Below are positions 1 through 7,790 of a DNA stretch of 64,000 nt, in pieces; position 1 is the stretch's first letter, and every line of letters starts with the position of its first letter. The translations under genes and the position numbers were made by a program. Source of the stretch: Pseudoalteromonas rubra (GTDB lineage Bacteria; Pseudomonadota; Gammaproteobacteria; Enterobacterales; Alteromonadaceae); assembly GCF_000238295.3 (NCBI RefSeq), contig NZ_AHCD03000044.1:1302001-1366000 (forward strand). Direction: 5' to 3'. Under the pieces are notes generated by a model. The model made no database searches and was not told where the DNA came from. It saw only the letters and a list, made by a program, of their open reading frames with translations.

Positions 1-1
1 A

Positions 2-616
2 GGCTTGTCGGATATCGTGATCTCAGAATCTCAATTGATAGCGCAAAAACGTGCTTTCAGAACGCCGGACGCTTATTTATATCTGAGTGTTAAAAATGTC
101 TGGCAATTAAAACCTCGGGATTTGGCTGTATTACGTGAGCTTGCGAGTTGGAGACAAAGTAAGGCGGAAAAGAAAAACCTGGCACTTAATTTTGTACTCA
201 AAGAACAAAACATGGTTGAAATTGCAAAACGTCGGCCAAGTTCGCTGAACAGCCTTCGTAATGTGCCTGGCGTGGAACAAATGGAAGTGAACCGCTCTGG
301 TAAGGAAATTCTGGCATGTATTGAAGCTGGGAAAGCTGTACCAGAGGCTGAGTTACCGAAACGAGTGCAACGATTGATTGATTTCCCTGGTTATAAAGGG
401 GCTGCTAAAGAAATAAAACAATCGATAGCAGAAGTTGCTAAACAACAGGGTATCCCGCTGGATGTATTTGCTTCTAAGAAGCAAATTAATCAGGTGATAG
501 GGTGGAACTGGAAACTAGATGATGCGCAAAGAAATAAGTTTATGAAGCCAGATTTGTTTTTGGGCTGGCGTCATAGTCAGTTGAAAGGTGCACTTTCTAA
601 ATGGCTGGTTGAGTAG
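2..616 (+). CDS. rnd: Ribonuclease D, C-terminal part (5' end outside window)
   Basis: RNase D is a 3'-5' exoribonuclease that trims tRNA and other small RNA 3' ends. Only the C-terminal ~204 residues are visible. The reading frame is open to the window edge, so the TTG at position 5 is not a real start. The visible part holds an HRDC domain, with a DLAVLRELASWR stretch and a Leu-rich helix followed by LRNVPGVEQMEVNRSGKEI, and then the second helical domain of RNase D. The DEDD exonuclease domain must lie upstream. E. coli Rnd is 375 aa, so about half is missing. The gene is convergent with minE across a shared terminator. Seen: HRDC-like sequence; the RNase D identity rests on the HRDC plus second helical region and the classic rnd-minCDE neighbourhood. 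Confidence 0.9.
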   Translation, partial: GLSDIVISESQLIAQKRAFRTPDAYLYLSVKNVWQLKPRDLAVLRELASWRQSKAEKKNLALNFVLKEQNMVEIAKRRPSSLNSLRNVPGVEQMEVNRSGKEILACIEAGKAVPEAELPKRVQRLIDFPGYKGAAKEIKQSIAEVAKQQGIPLDVFASKKQINQVIGWNWKLDDAQRNKFMKPDLFLGWRHSQLKGALSKWLVE

Positions 617-627
617 AGTTTTATGAA

Positions 628-660
628 ACAAAAACGCCGCACATTGTGCGGCGTTTTTGT
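628..660. terminator. Bidirectional intrinsic terminator between rnd and minE
   Basis: A perfect 15-bp stem (ACAAAAACGCCGCAC and its complement) with a 3-base loop, GC-rich in the middle and with A and T runs at the two edges. It can terminate rnd on the plus strand and minE on the minus strand. Confidence 0.9.
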
Positions 661-667
661 TTGCGTG

Positions 668-931
668 TTACTTTTGTTCGTCATCCGGAAGCGTTACATT
701 CAGCTCCAGTACGGCTAAATCGTCTTCGTTTTGTTCAAATTGAACATTGACTGCGTCCGAGTCAACTTTGACATACTTACGGATAACTTCGAGGATGTCT
801 TGCTTTAACTGAGGCAGATAATCGGGGGTGCCACGCTTGGAGCGTTCATGGGCAACGATTATTTGTAGCCGCTCTTTAGCCAGCGAAGCGCTGGACTTTT
901 TCTCGGATCGAAAATAATCAAGTAAAGACAC
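668..931 (-). CDS. minE: MinE, topological specificity factor of cell division
   Basis: MinE stimulates the MinD ATPase and drives pole-to-pole oscillation, restricting the MinCD inhibitor to the poles so that the Z-ring forms at mid-cell. The family signature is clear: SLLDYFRSEKKSSASLAKERLQ at the N-terminus (membrane-binding and anti-MinCD helix) and YLPQLKQDILEVIRKYV in the dimerisation domain. I place the start at the GTG at 931, not the upstream TTG at 943. GGAGG sits 5 nt before the GTG, the product becomes 87 aa (E. coli 88 aa), and the extra four residues do not belong to the family. With this start the gene begins 2-4 nt after the minD stop. Last gene of minCDE. Confidence 0.95.
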   Translation of the reverse strand: MSLLDYFRSEKKSSASLAKERLQIIVAHERSKRGTPDYLPQLKQDILEVIRKYVKVDSDAVNVQFEQNEDDLAVLELNVTLPDDEQK

Positions 932-932
932 A

Positions 933-1742
933 TTAACCTCCAAAAATCCGCTTTAGCAGTCCTTTCTTTTCAACATTCAAAAATCTGAAGTCGATGATTT
1001 CACCCAATAAGCGATTGATAGCATCGCTGTATGCCTGTCCTGCATCTGATTCTGTATCCAGGATCACAGGCTGCCCCGAGTTAGATGCATTTAACACGGC
1101 TTTAGACTCTGGGATCACACCGAGTAAGTCGATTGCCAGGATCTCCTGAACATCTTCCACCGACAGCATGTCGCCGCTTTCAACACGCTCTGGATTATAG
1201 CGGGTAAGTAGTAGGTGCTCTTTTACTGGCTCCAGACCATCTTCCGCGCGTTTTGATTTGCTTTGTAAAATCCCAAGAATGCGATCAGAGTCTCGTACGG
1301 AAGAAACTTCTGGGTTAGTTGTCACAATCGCTTCATCAGCAAAGTACAGCGCCATCATCGCACCGGCTTCGATGCCAGCAGGGGAGTCGCAGATAATAAA
1401 ATCAAAGTCTTCCGACATTTCTTTTAATACACGTTCAACGCCTTCTTTTGTCAGGGCATCTTTGTCGCGAGTTTGTGACGCAGGTAAGATATAGAGTTTT
1501 TCAACGCGTTTATCTTTAATCAGCGCCTGATTAAGGTTTGCCTCACCATTTATGACGTTGACAAAATCATAGACGACGCGGCGTTCGCAGCCCATGATGA
1601 GATCTAAGTTACGCAGGCCAATATCAAAGTCGATAATGGCTGTTTTGTATCCTTTAAGCGCAAGACCTGTGCCGATCGCTGCACTTGATGTGGTTTTACC
1701 TACACCACCTTTACCTGAAGTTACGACAATAATCTTTGCCAT
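933..1742 (-). CDS. minD: MinD, septum-site determining ATPase
   Basis: MinD is a membrane-associated ParA/MinD-family ATPase. It recruits MinC to the membrane and is displaced by MinE. The deviant Walker A motif GKGGVGKTT lies at residues 10-18. The switch region with FDIGLRNLD follows, and the protein ends in the amphipathic membrane-targeting helix (LLKRIFGG). Length 269 aa matches the family (E. coli 270). A ribosome binding site AAAGGA precedes the ATG. It lies 5 nt downstream of minC and its stop abuts minE, so the three genes form one operon. Confidence 0.97.
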   Translation of the reverse strand: MAKIIVVTSGKGGVGKTTSSAAIGTGLALKGYKTAIIDFDIGLRNLDLIMGCERRVVYDFVNVINGEANLNQALIKDKRVEKLYILPASQTRDKDALTKEGVERVLKEMSEDFDFIICDSPAGIEAGAMMALYFADEAIVTTNPEVSSVRDSDRILGILQSKSKRAEDGLEPVKEHLLLTRYNPERVESGDMLSVEDVQEILAIDLLGVIPESKAVLNASNSGQPVILDTESDAGQAYSDAINRLLGEIIDFRFLNVEKKGLLKRIFGG

Positions 1743-1747
1743 CTGAA

Positions 1748-2449
1748 TTATCCTTTGACCAATGCTGTTAATTCTAATGATTCGTTATTTTGTGAAATCT
1801 GGCAGGCCTTGCCCCAGTGCTCACCCTGAAGAGAGTCACTGATCCAATAACTGCCGCCCACTGAAACAAGCTCTGCTTCAAGTTTCTGACAGTAGATACT
1901 CGCCTCATGATTTCCTTGCGCACCAGCGATAGCACGGCCTCTGAGCGTGCCATAGATGTGAATATTGCCATCGGCAATGACCTCTGCACCGTGGCTGACT
2001 GCGCCAAGTACAATGAGATCCCGGTCCTTCGCGTAAATTTGTTGCCCGGAGCGTACAGTGCCATTAATGACCTGGGCACCAAGGTAGACTTCTTTTTCGA
2101 CTATTTGTGTGTCTTGGCTATCCTGGGTAACAGGCTTAACATCTTTAGTATAGTTTAATACAGATAAGCCAATTTCTTTAGCTTCAGCATTATGCTGTTC
2201 TGTACCGTTACAAATACCAACCGGGTTTAATGCCAACGCCGCAAGAATACGTTTCAAATCGCTGAGCACAATGCTCTGCTCCTGGACGTCTGCAAGATTG
2301 ATTACGATGGGTGCTCCTTTAAAAAACTTAGGAGCTTGGGAAATTTTATCACTCAGTTGCTGTTTTACATTACCAAGGTCGGCATCGAAGAGGTGTAAAA
2401 CTGAGAGAGTAAACAGGTTTCCCTTCAATTCAAAAGACTGTGTAGACAT
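1748..2449 (-). CDS. minC: MinC, septum-site determining FtsZ inhibitor
   Basis: MinC blocks FtsZ polymerisation away from mid-cell. The protein is 233 aa with the usual two parts: an N-terminal FtsZ-inhibiting domain (about residues 1-105) and, after a variable linker rich in Gln/Asp/Thr, a C-terminal right-handed beta-helix (about 120-225). The beta-helix contains the conserved RSGQQIYAKDRDLIVLG and GAEVIADGNIHIYG segments used for MinD binding. First gene of the minCDE operon. The promoter must lie in the 143-bp gap shared with the divergent ycgL. Confidence 0.96.
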   Translation of the reverse strand: MSTQSFELKGNLFTLSVLHLFDADLGNVKQQLSDKISQAPKFFKGAPIVINLADVQEQSIVLSDLKRILAALALNPVGICNGTEQHNAEAKEIGLSVLNYTKDVKPVTQDSQDTQIVEKEVYLGAQVINGTVRSGQQIYAKDRDLIVLGAVSHGAEVIADGNIHIYGTLRGRAIAGAQGNHEASIYCQKLEAELVSVGGSYWISDSLQGEHWGKACQISQNNESLELTALVKG

Positions 2450-2592
2450 AAGCGCTCAATACCAGTGCGAACTCTGATTAATATTGTTCTGACCCCGTAC
2501 TCTGTACGTTTGAGAGTCGCAAAACTTTCCAAATATTATATAGGTCATGGTATAGTGCTGCTCTCAGATTAGCAAGATTTTATAGGGTTATA

Positions 2593-2874
2593 ATGCTAGC
2601 CGCAGTATATAAAAGTAGTAAAAAAGCCGATACCTATCTTTTTATTGAAAAACGAGACGATTTTAGCAAAGTCCCTGACCCTTTAATGGCTACTTTTGGT
2701 ACGCCAATATTTGTAATCATTGTGGATTTAGCAAAACGCAACAAACTCGGTACTGCTGATTTAAGTAACGTTAAGCAGAAATTAATCGATGATGGGTTTT
2801 ATTTGCAGTTGCCACCTCCACAAGAAAATCTTCTGGACGAATTAAAAAGACAAAACGGAGTAAAAAGTGACTAA
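2593..2874 (+). CDS. ycgL: YcgL family protein
   Basis: Small cytoplasmic protein of the UPF0745/YcgL family. The family has no established biochemical function but is conserved beside minCDE in gammaproteobacteria. The 93-aa product starts MLAAVYKSSKKADTYLFIEK and has the family pattern FSKVPDPLMATFG and DGFYLQLPPP. It is divergent from minC. Its stop overlaps the start of the downstream transglycosylase by 8 bp, which suggests translational coupling. Confidence 0.92.
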   Translation: MLAAVYKSSKKADTYLFIEKRDDFSKVPDPLMATFGTPIFVIIVDLAKRNKLGTADLSNVKQKLIDDGFYLQLPPPQENLLDELKRQNGVKSD

Positions 2875-3886
2875 AACACTATCCGCATTATTAGTATCTT
2901 TATGTCTGGCATCGCAAACCGTTAAAGCGGATGATCAGGCGCGTTTTGACAGTTATGTAGAAGTTTTAAAGGCTGAAGCGCTTGAGCGTGGCTACACACC
3001 CGCGCTGATAGAAAAGGCGTTCAGCACAGTCAAATTTAAAAAGAAAGTCATTAAACAAGATAAGAATCAGCCAGAGATCGTCGAGACCTTGGAAACTTAT
3101 CTGCCTAAACGTGTACCAGATTGGAAAGTTCAGCGTGCACGTAAGCTGTATAAAGAAAATAAAGAGCTACTGGACAGGATCAGCAAAGACTTTGGTGTGC
3201 AGGGTCGCTTTATCGTTGCATTGTGGGGACTGGAAAGTAGCTTTGGCCGGGTTCAGGGCGGCTATCCGGTGATCAGCTCACTGGTGACATTGGCATTTGA
3301 TGGTCGCCGGGAAGCTCTGTATAAACGTCAGTTATGGGCTGCACTGGACATTCTTAAAGATGGCCATGTGAATGTTGACAGTTTCAAAGGCTCCTGGGCT
3401 GGCGCAATGGGGCAATCGCAGTTTATGCCAACCTCCTTCAATTCTTATGCCGTTGATTACAACAAAGATGGCAAGAAAGACATCTGGACCAGCAAAGAAG
3501 ATGCCCTGGCATCTATCGCCAATTATCTGAAAAGTGTTGGTTGGAATGACAGCCTGACGTGGGGCCGTCAGGTAAAATTGCCTGATGACTTCCCCAGCCA
3601 GTATGTCCTGAAGCGCGGTTCAAAAAATCACAAGCAGTGGCTTGAGTTTTGGCGAGACTCTGAACGCTCACTACAAGAGTGGCAAAGTCTGGGCGTAAGA
3701 CGCGCTGATGGCACAGATTTGCCAAAAGTGAATATTAGTGCTGCTTTGGTGATGCCTGATGACATGAATGGCCGTATGTATCTGGCTTATAATAATTACA
3801 AAGCGCTGATGAACTGGAATCGCAGCTATTATTTTGCCACCAGTGTCGGGTATTTGTCTGACCGCATTGGCTATCCGAAAATTTAG
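2867..3886 (+). CDS. Lytic murein transglycosylase, MltB-like (SLT_2 family)
   Basis: Periplasmic enzyme that cleaves the MurNAc-GlcNAc bond of peptidoglycan with 1,6-anhydro product formation. It has an N-terminal signal peptide (residues 1 to ~22, ending TVKA). The catalytic motif is ALWGLESSFGRVQGGYPV, with the presumed catalytic Glu at residue 123. The motif GSWAGAMGQSQFMPTSF and the Asp/Lys-rich YNKDGKKDIW loop are typical of the MltB branch. There is no lipobox, so it is soluble in the periplasm. GTG start with ACGGAG upstream; overlaps ycgL by 8 bp. Ends before a bidirectional terminator. Confidence 0.92.
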   Translation: MTKTLSALLVSLCLASQTVKADDQARFDSYVEVLKAEALERGYTPALIEKAFSTVKFKKKVIKQDKNQPEIVETLETYLPKRVPDWKVQRARKLYKENKELLDRISKDFGVQGRFIVALWGLESSFGRVQGGYPVISSLVTLAFDGRREALYKRQLWAALDILKDGHVNVDSFKGSWAGAMGQSQFMPTSFNSYAVDYNKDGKKDIWTSKEDALASIANYLKSVGWNDSLTWGRQVKLPDDFPSQYVLKRGSKNHKQWLEFWRDSERSLQEWQSLGVRRADGTDLPKVNISAALVMPDDMNGRMYLAYNNYKALMNWNRSYYFATSVGYLSDRIGYPKI

Positions 3887-3908
3887 TTTTTAATTAAACT
3901 AACCAAAT

Positions 3909-3936
3909 AAAAAAGGCAGCGTGCGGGCTGCCTTTT
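3909..3936. terminator. Bidirectional terminator between the transglycosylase and cydB
   Basis: Stem AAAAAGGCAGC with its complement and a 6-base loop, with A and T runs at the edges, placed between two converging genes. Confidence 0.88.
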
Positions 3937-3960
3937 TGGTTGGGCTAATGCAAGTGAAAA

Positions 3961-4959
3961 TCAGTAGTAGCTCAGGTCCTGTGTTTTTCCCCAGAAAACC
4001 CGATAAGAGAATAGTGTGTAGCCAATTATCGCCGGTACCACCAGTACGACGCCGTATAGCATAAAGGTGAGTGCAGATGGGTCCGCAAGTGCCTCATATA
4101 TGGTTAATGTGCCCGGGACGACATACGGGAAGAAGCTATAAATAAGACCAAAAAAGCACAGTAAAAATATCACCACAGTGATAGCAAAGGGTAACCAGCA
4201 ACCTTGGTTTGGTGTATGTTTGAGCTTGACCAGTACCCTGTCTTGTAGCACAAAAAGTACCATGCAGATAAGGGGCAGTGGCAATAGTAACAGGCTTATC
4301 TCGGTGCCAAACCAGCGCGTCTGAACGTAAGTGTTAATAAGTGGGTTTACTACAGAAACAGCTAAAACGCCCAGCAAAGCAATGAGATTGCTCACCCGAC
4401 ACCACCGGATAGCCGAGTCTTGTATCTCACCTTCGCATTTCATAATCAACCAGGCTGCACCTATTAAGGTATAAGCTGCTATGACACCAACCCCGCTAAG
4501 TGCTGCAAATAGATGGCTTGCCAGACTGTGTTCAAACGACATCACATACAGACCCAGCATGTATCCCTGTGAAAATGCGGTGATCAGGCTGCCCAGTTTG
4601 AAGCAGCGATCCCAGGTTTCACGGTAGCGTGTTTTGGCCTTGGCACGAAAGTCGAACGCAACGCCCCTTAAAATCAAACCCAGCAACATAAAAGCAATAG
4701 GCAGATACAGTGCCTGCAGTATGATTGAATGTGCGGTGGGGAAGGCGATGAGCGCCAGGCCGACAGCCAGTACTAGCCAGGTTTCGTTGGCGTCCCAAAA
4801 AGGGCCAATAGAGGCGATCATCGTATCAGCAGCGGGTTTATTTTTACCCGGTAACAATATACCAACGCCCAAATCATAACCGTCGAGCACAGCGTACACT
4901 ATGATGGCAAGGGCCATGAGTGCGCTGTAAAACAAAGCGAGATAGTCAGCACTATACAT
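3961..4959 (-). CDS. cydB: Cytochrome bd-type quinol oxidase subunit II
   Basis: Integral membrane subunit that pairs with CydA to form a quinol oxidase reducing O2 to water without pumping protons. I use the ATG at 4959, which gives 332 aa. AGGAGG precedes it, and the N-terminus MYSADYLALFYSALMALAIIVYAVLDGYDLGVGILLPG is the family signature (DGYDLGVG). A longer upstream frame would add 34 unrelated residues. The start overlaps the end of cydA by 8 bp, so translation is coupled. About eight membrane helices. Shorter than E. coli CydB (379 aa), as in the CIO type. Confidence 0.94.
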   Translation of the reverse strand: MYSADYLALFYSALMALAIIVYAVLDGYDLGVGILLPGKNKPAADTMIASIGPFWDANETWLVLAVGLALIAFPTAHSIILQALYLPIAFMLLGLILRGVAFDFRAKAKTRYRETWDRCFKLGSLITAFSQGYMLGLYVMSFEHSLASHLFAALSGVGVIAAYTLIGAAWLIMKCEGEIQDSAIRWCRVSNLIALLGVLAVSVVNPLINTYVQTRWFGTEISLLLLPLPLICMVLFVLQDRVLVKLKHTPNQGCWLPFAITVVIFLLCFFGLIYSFFPYVVPGTLTIYEALADPSALTFMLYGVVLVVPAIIGYTLFSYRVFWGKTQDLSYY

Positions 4960-6295
4960 ATTGACCCTCCTGAACTGGTGTTGTCTGGTACTCTTCAACT
5001 TCCACGGCATTGCGTGCTGTATAGAACAAGGTTTTAATATACGCTGTGAGTAGCACAGCATAGACAGTGAGGTAACCCACTAATGTAAGCAGCACATGCT
5101 CTCCCGGGACACTGGTGACTAGTTCTTCAATTTTTACCAGTCCATTGACCATAAAGGGTTGGCGTCCTATTTCTGTGACGTACCAGCCTGCTAAAGTTGC
5201 AATCCAGCCGGAGAACGTCATAGCTACTAGCATTTTTAGTTGCCAATGTGGCAGCGTTGAACGTCGCCACAATGTGTAACGGGCAACGGCTGCGACGAGG
5301 ATCATGAGTACACCGATCCCTACCATTATCCGAAATCCAAAAAAGACAGGCTTAACCGGCGGGTGTTCACCTTTAAATTCATTGAGACCTTTGATCTCTC
5401 CATCCAGCTCATGAGTCAGAATTAAACTCGCCAAGTTAGGAATAGCGACTTCGAAATGGTTCGTTCGGGTAGTTTCATCTGGTATTGCGAATAGCAGCAA
5501 GGGCGCGCCTTGCTCAGTGTCCCAGACCCCCTCCATTGCGGCAACTTTTTGGGGCTGATGCTCAAAGGTGTTTAGGCCATGAAGGTCACCAACAAACATC
5601 TGTAGTGGTGCCAGCAGTGCAGCAACGCTTAGTGCAACCTTCAATGTCAGTTTGGGTGCATGTTTGTGATCGTTTTTTAGCAGCCTATAGGCACTAATTC
5701 CTGCGACCAGAAAGGAGGCTGTGAGTCCGCTGGCCAGGAGCATATGAGAAAAGCGATAACCAAATGATGGGTTAAAGATGATCTCAAACCAGTTCTGAGG
5801 GTAGAACACGCCATCTACAAGTGTGTAGCCCGTGGGGGTTTGCAACCAGCTGTTCAAAGAGAGTATCCAGAATGCCGACAGGGTGGTGCCCACCGCCACA
5901 ATGAGAGTAGCAAAAGTGTGCAGGCGTGGGCTTACGCGTTTCATACCAAATAGCATAATACCCAGAAAGGTGGCTTCCATAAAAAAGGCGGTGAGCACTT
6001 CGTAGCCGAGTAAAGGTCCGGCTATATTGCCTACGCGCTCCATAAATCCGGGCCAGTTAGTGCCAAACTGAAAAGACATCGTAATGCCGCTTACTACGCC
6101 CAGCGCGAAAGTGAGTGCAAATATTTTAACCCAAAATCGATAGGCTCTGAGCCACACCTGTTCGCCGGTTTGGTCGTAACGGAATTTGAAGAAAACCAGG
6201 AACCAGGCTAAGGCTATGGTTATGGTTGGAAAAAGAATATGAAAGCTAATATTTGCCGCAAACTGAATACGCGACAACAGTAGGGTATCAAGCAT
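4952..6295 (-). CDS. cydA: Cytochrome bd-type quinol oxidase subunit I, short Q-loop (CIO type)
   Basis: Haem-bearing subunit of the bd-type terminal oxidase; it oxidises quinol and reduces O2. The N-terminus has the conserved His at residue 19 (haem ligand in the family). The GRQP motif (WYVTEIGRQPFMVNG) is present. The periplasmic Q-loop runs from about residue 225 (VGDLHGLNTFEHQPQKVAAMEG) to about residue 320 and lacks the C-terminal insertion of ~70 residues seen in E. coli CydA. Total length is 447 aa against 522 in E. coli. This places it with the cyanide-insensitive oxidases (CioA). No cydX-like small gene follows cydB. Probably transcribed from an extended -10 promoter just upstream. 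Confidence 0.93.
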   Translation of the reverse strand: MLDTLLLSRIQFAANISFHILFPTITIALAWFLVFFKFRYDQTGEQVWLRAYRFWVKIFALTFALGVVSGITMSFQFGTNWPGFMERVGNIAGPLLGYEVLTAFFMEATFLGIMLFGMKRVSPRLHTFATLIVAVGTTLSAFWILSLNSWLQTPTGYTLVDGVFYPQNWFEIIFNPSFGYRFSHMLLASGLTASFLVAGISAYRLLKNDHKHAPKLTLKVALSVAALLAPLQMFVGDLHGLNTFEHQPQKVAAMEGVWDTEQGAPLLLFAIPDETTRTNHFEVAIPNLASLILTHELDGEIKGLNEFKGEHPPVKPVFFGFRIMVGIGVLMILVAAVARYTLWRRSTLPHWQLKMLVAMTFSGWIATLAGWYVTEIGRQPFMVNGLVKIEELVTSVPGEHVLLTLVGYLTVYAVLLTAYIKTLFYTARNAVEVEEYQTTPVQEGQYV

Positions 6296-6309
6296 GACGC
6301 ACCTCGCAT

Positions 6310-6318
6310 ATTATATCA
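6310..6318 (-). promoter_or_regulatory. Probable cydAB promoter (extended -10)
   Basis: Read on the minus strand: TGATATAAT, an extended -10 hexamer, 14 nt before the cydA ATG. No good -35 is visible, which is usual with an extended -10. Between this and the upstream gene lies an 8-bp GC-rich hairpin (6370-6390, TGCGCGGC arm) without a T-run, in the leader or the tail of the upstream transcript. Confidence 0.45.
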
Positions 6319-6421
6319 GCACACGCTGCACCCGGGTTAGGCATAGCAGCCTGGCTGACACGACTGTGTTGCGCGGCCACGAGCCGCGCATTGTAAAGAA
6401 ATCCTTTTCAAAGCCACTCAG

Positions 6422-6966
6422 TTAGGATTTTCTGAGCAGTTTATCCTTCAAATCAATCACTTTGCTAACAGATGAACCCAGTTTCATTAAGGATTGCAGT
6501 TGTTCAGGTGTAAGTCGTTGCAATTCGGCTGACCACTTTGTCACTGTCTCTAGCAGGTCATGAATCGACTGCATCTGTTCTTGAGCATATTTTTCTTCTG
6601 GTGAATTTGCACTGTCCAGGATCTGGTCACGCAATAAGGTCAGGGTAGGGTCAATCTCGCGCTTGCGGCGCTCTTCGAAAACCCGGTTAGCCAGGTCCCA
6701 GATACTGCCGTTAGGCGAGTAATACTCTTTTCGATCTCCCGGGATATGATGGACTTTACCAATTGCCATGATTGCAGCTCTTTGATACCCATACTGACAT
6801 TACCACGGGAAATTTTGAGCGCTTCAGCAATTTCATTTGCAGTCAGAGGCTTTTCATTAATAACCAACAAGCCAACCATTTGGCCTATGGTACGATTGAA
6901 GCCCCAGCGGCTTCCCATCTCTCCGCAGTGGAGAACGAAGTTTTCGATTTTAGGTGATAGCTGCAT
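6422..6966 (-). pseudogene. GbsR/MarR-family transcriptional regulator, broken by a 1-base frameshift
   Basis: Two overlapping frames make up one winged-helix regulator of ~181 aa. The first part (MQLSPKIENFVLHCGEMGSRWGFNRTIG to LQSWQLV) carries the DNA-binding domain with LTANEIAEALKISRGNVSMGIKEL. The second part (KVHHIPGDRKEYYSPNGSIWDL to the end) carries the wing and C-terminal helices. The frames join if one A is added to the AAA run at 6755-6757 (TTT on the plus strand). Everything else is intact, which suggests an assembly error or a very recent mutation. As written the protein stops early after SII-type out-of-frame residues. It sits directly upstream of cydAB in the same orientation, and this regulator family often neighbours bd oxidase genes, so control of cydAB is plausible. 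The start is the ATG at 6966, just below its own promoter and operator. Confidence 0.85.
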
Positions 6967-6968
6967 TT

Positions 6969-7025
6969 TTAAAGTTTCAGTAATTATTGAAACTTTAATA
7001 TATAGTGCGTTTTGATTTGGATCAA
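6969..7025 (-). promoter_or_regulatory. Promoter and 30-bp inverted-repeat operator of the GbsR-type gene
   Basis: A perfect 11-bp inverted repeat (TTAAAGTTTCA, 8-bp spacer, TGAAACTTTAA) covers 6969-6998, three bases before the ATG. On the minus strand a TTGATC -35 (7025-7020) and TATATT -10 (7002-6997) with 17-bp spacing lie immediately upstream, so the repeat covers the start site. This fits autorepression by the adjacent regulator. Confidence 0.7.
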
Positions 7026-7136
7026 CCCAAATATTCAACTAATTTAATTGCATCAGAGGCAGGTAAAAATGGGAAGCAGACATGTACTGCTTTCCCATCG
7101 GTTGAAGGATGTTCGTTTTAATCCTGAATTGGAGGG

Positions 7137-7727
7137 TTATTTGACGTGTTTGCCTGTTTCCCAGCGGTCATTAAGCAGCGTTTCTCCGGCATCAATGGCA
7201 CCGGCCTCCAGCGTAGTCGCCATGGAATCATTCCAACGATTGAGATAACCAAATAGGGCGATAACACCTAATATCTCGACGATTTCACCATCATCCCAGT
7301 GTGCCTGCATCGCAGTTTCAATGGTCTCATCGACTGCATTTGGTACACTGGAGGCAGCCAGTGCAAACTCAAAAGCGGCTTTTTCAGCGTCATTAAACAC
7401 GTCACTTTCCCTGAATTGCCAAATCTGAGCCAGCCTTTCATCGCTGCCACCGTAGCGTTGTGCCGCTAAGATAGTATGGGCTTCGCAGTAACGGCATCCG
7501 GTATTGGCGCTGGTGATATAGCCAATCAGTCTTTTTAATTCCGAGGTAACCCGACCATGGTTTTCCATGACGGCTTTATTCAGGTTAATGAATGCACGGG
7601 CAATTGCCGGGCGAATTTGCATGGTTAACACGCTGTTAGGGCAAAAGCCAAGCGTTTCGTTGAAAAATTTGGCTAATTCTGCCACTTCCTGATCATGCTC
7701 TTGTGACAAAGGCTTAACTAAAGGCAT
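7137..7727 (-). CDS. Carboxymuconolactone decarboxylase/AhpD-like family protein (peroxidase-related)
   Basis: The AhpD-like helical fold is recognised from the motif TGCRYCEAHT (CxxC followed by His), the redox-active site of AhpD-type peroxidase partners. The family includes alkylhydroperoxidase-like enzymes that handle peroxides or organic substrates. I start at the ATG at 7727 (MPLVKPLSQEHD), which has AGGAAA before it, giving 196 aa. The upstream ATG at 7769 lies inside the operator palindrome. Divergent from a MarR gene; the intergenic palindrome suggests MarR control, a common arrangement for peroxide- or electrophile-responsive pairs. Substrate unknown. Confidence 0.8.
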   Translation of the reverse strand: MPLVKPLSQEHDQEVAELAKFFNETLGFCPNSVLTMQIRPAIARAFINLNKAVMENHGRVTSELKRLIGYITSANTGCRYCEAHTILAAQRYGGSDERLAQIWQFRESDVFNDAEKAAFEFALAASSVPNAVDETIETAMQAHWDDGEIVEILGVIALFGYLNRWNDSMATTLEAGAIDAGETLLNDRWETGKHVK

Positions 7728-7752
7728 ACTGGTTTCCTGTAAATGTTTATTG

Positions 7753-7768
7753 TGTTGCATATGCAACA
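7753..7768. promoter_or_regulatory. 16-bp perfect palindrome, probable MarR operator
   Basis: TGTTGCATATGCAACA is a perfect palindrome in the 63-bp gap between the divergent AhpD-like and MarR-family genes. Size, symmetry and position fit a MarR-family operator that controls both genes. Confidence 0.7.
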
Positions 7769-7790
7769 ACTATATGTGTAGAGGTACAAA

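Noticed and set aside
6740..6770. Programmed ribosomal frameshift in the GbsR-type gene
   Set aside because: No slippery heptamer or downstream structure; a simple 1-base deletion explains the data.
7048..7248. 66-codon plus-strand frame
   Set aside because: Mostly antisense to the well-supported AhpD-like gene; no family features.
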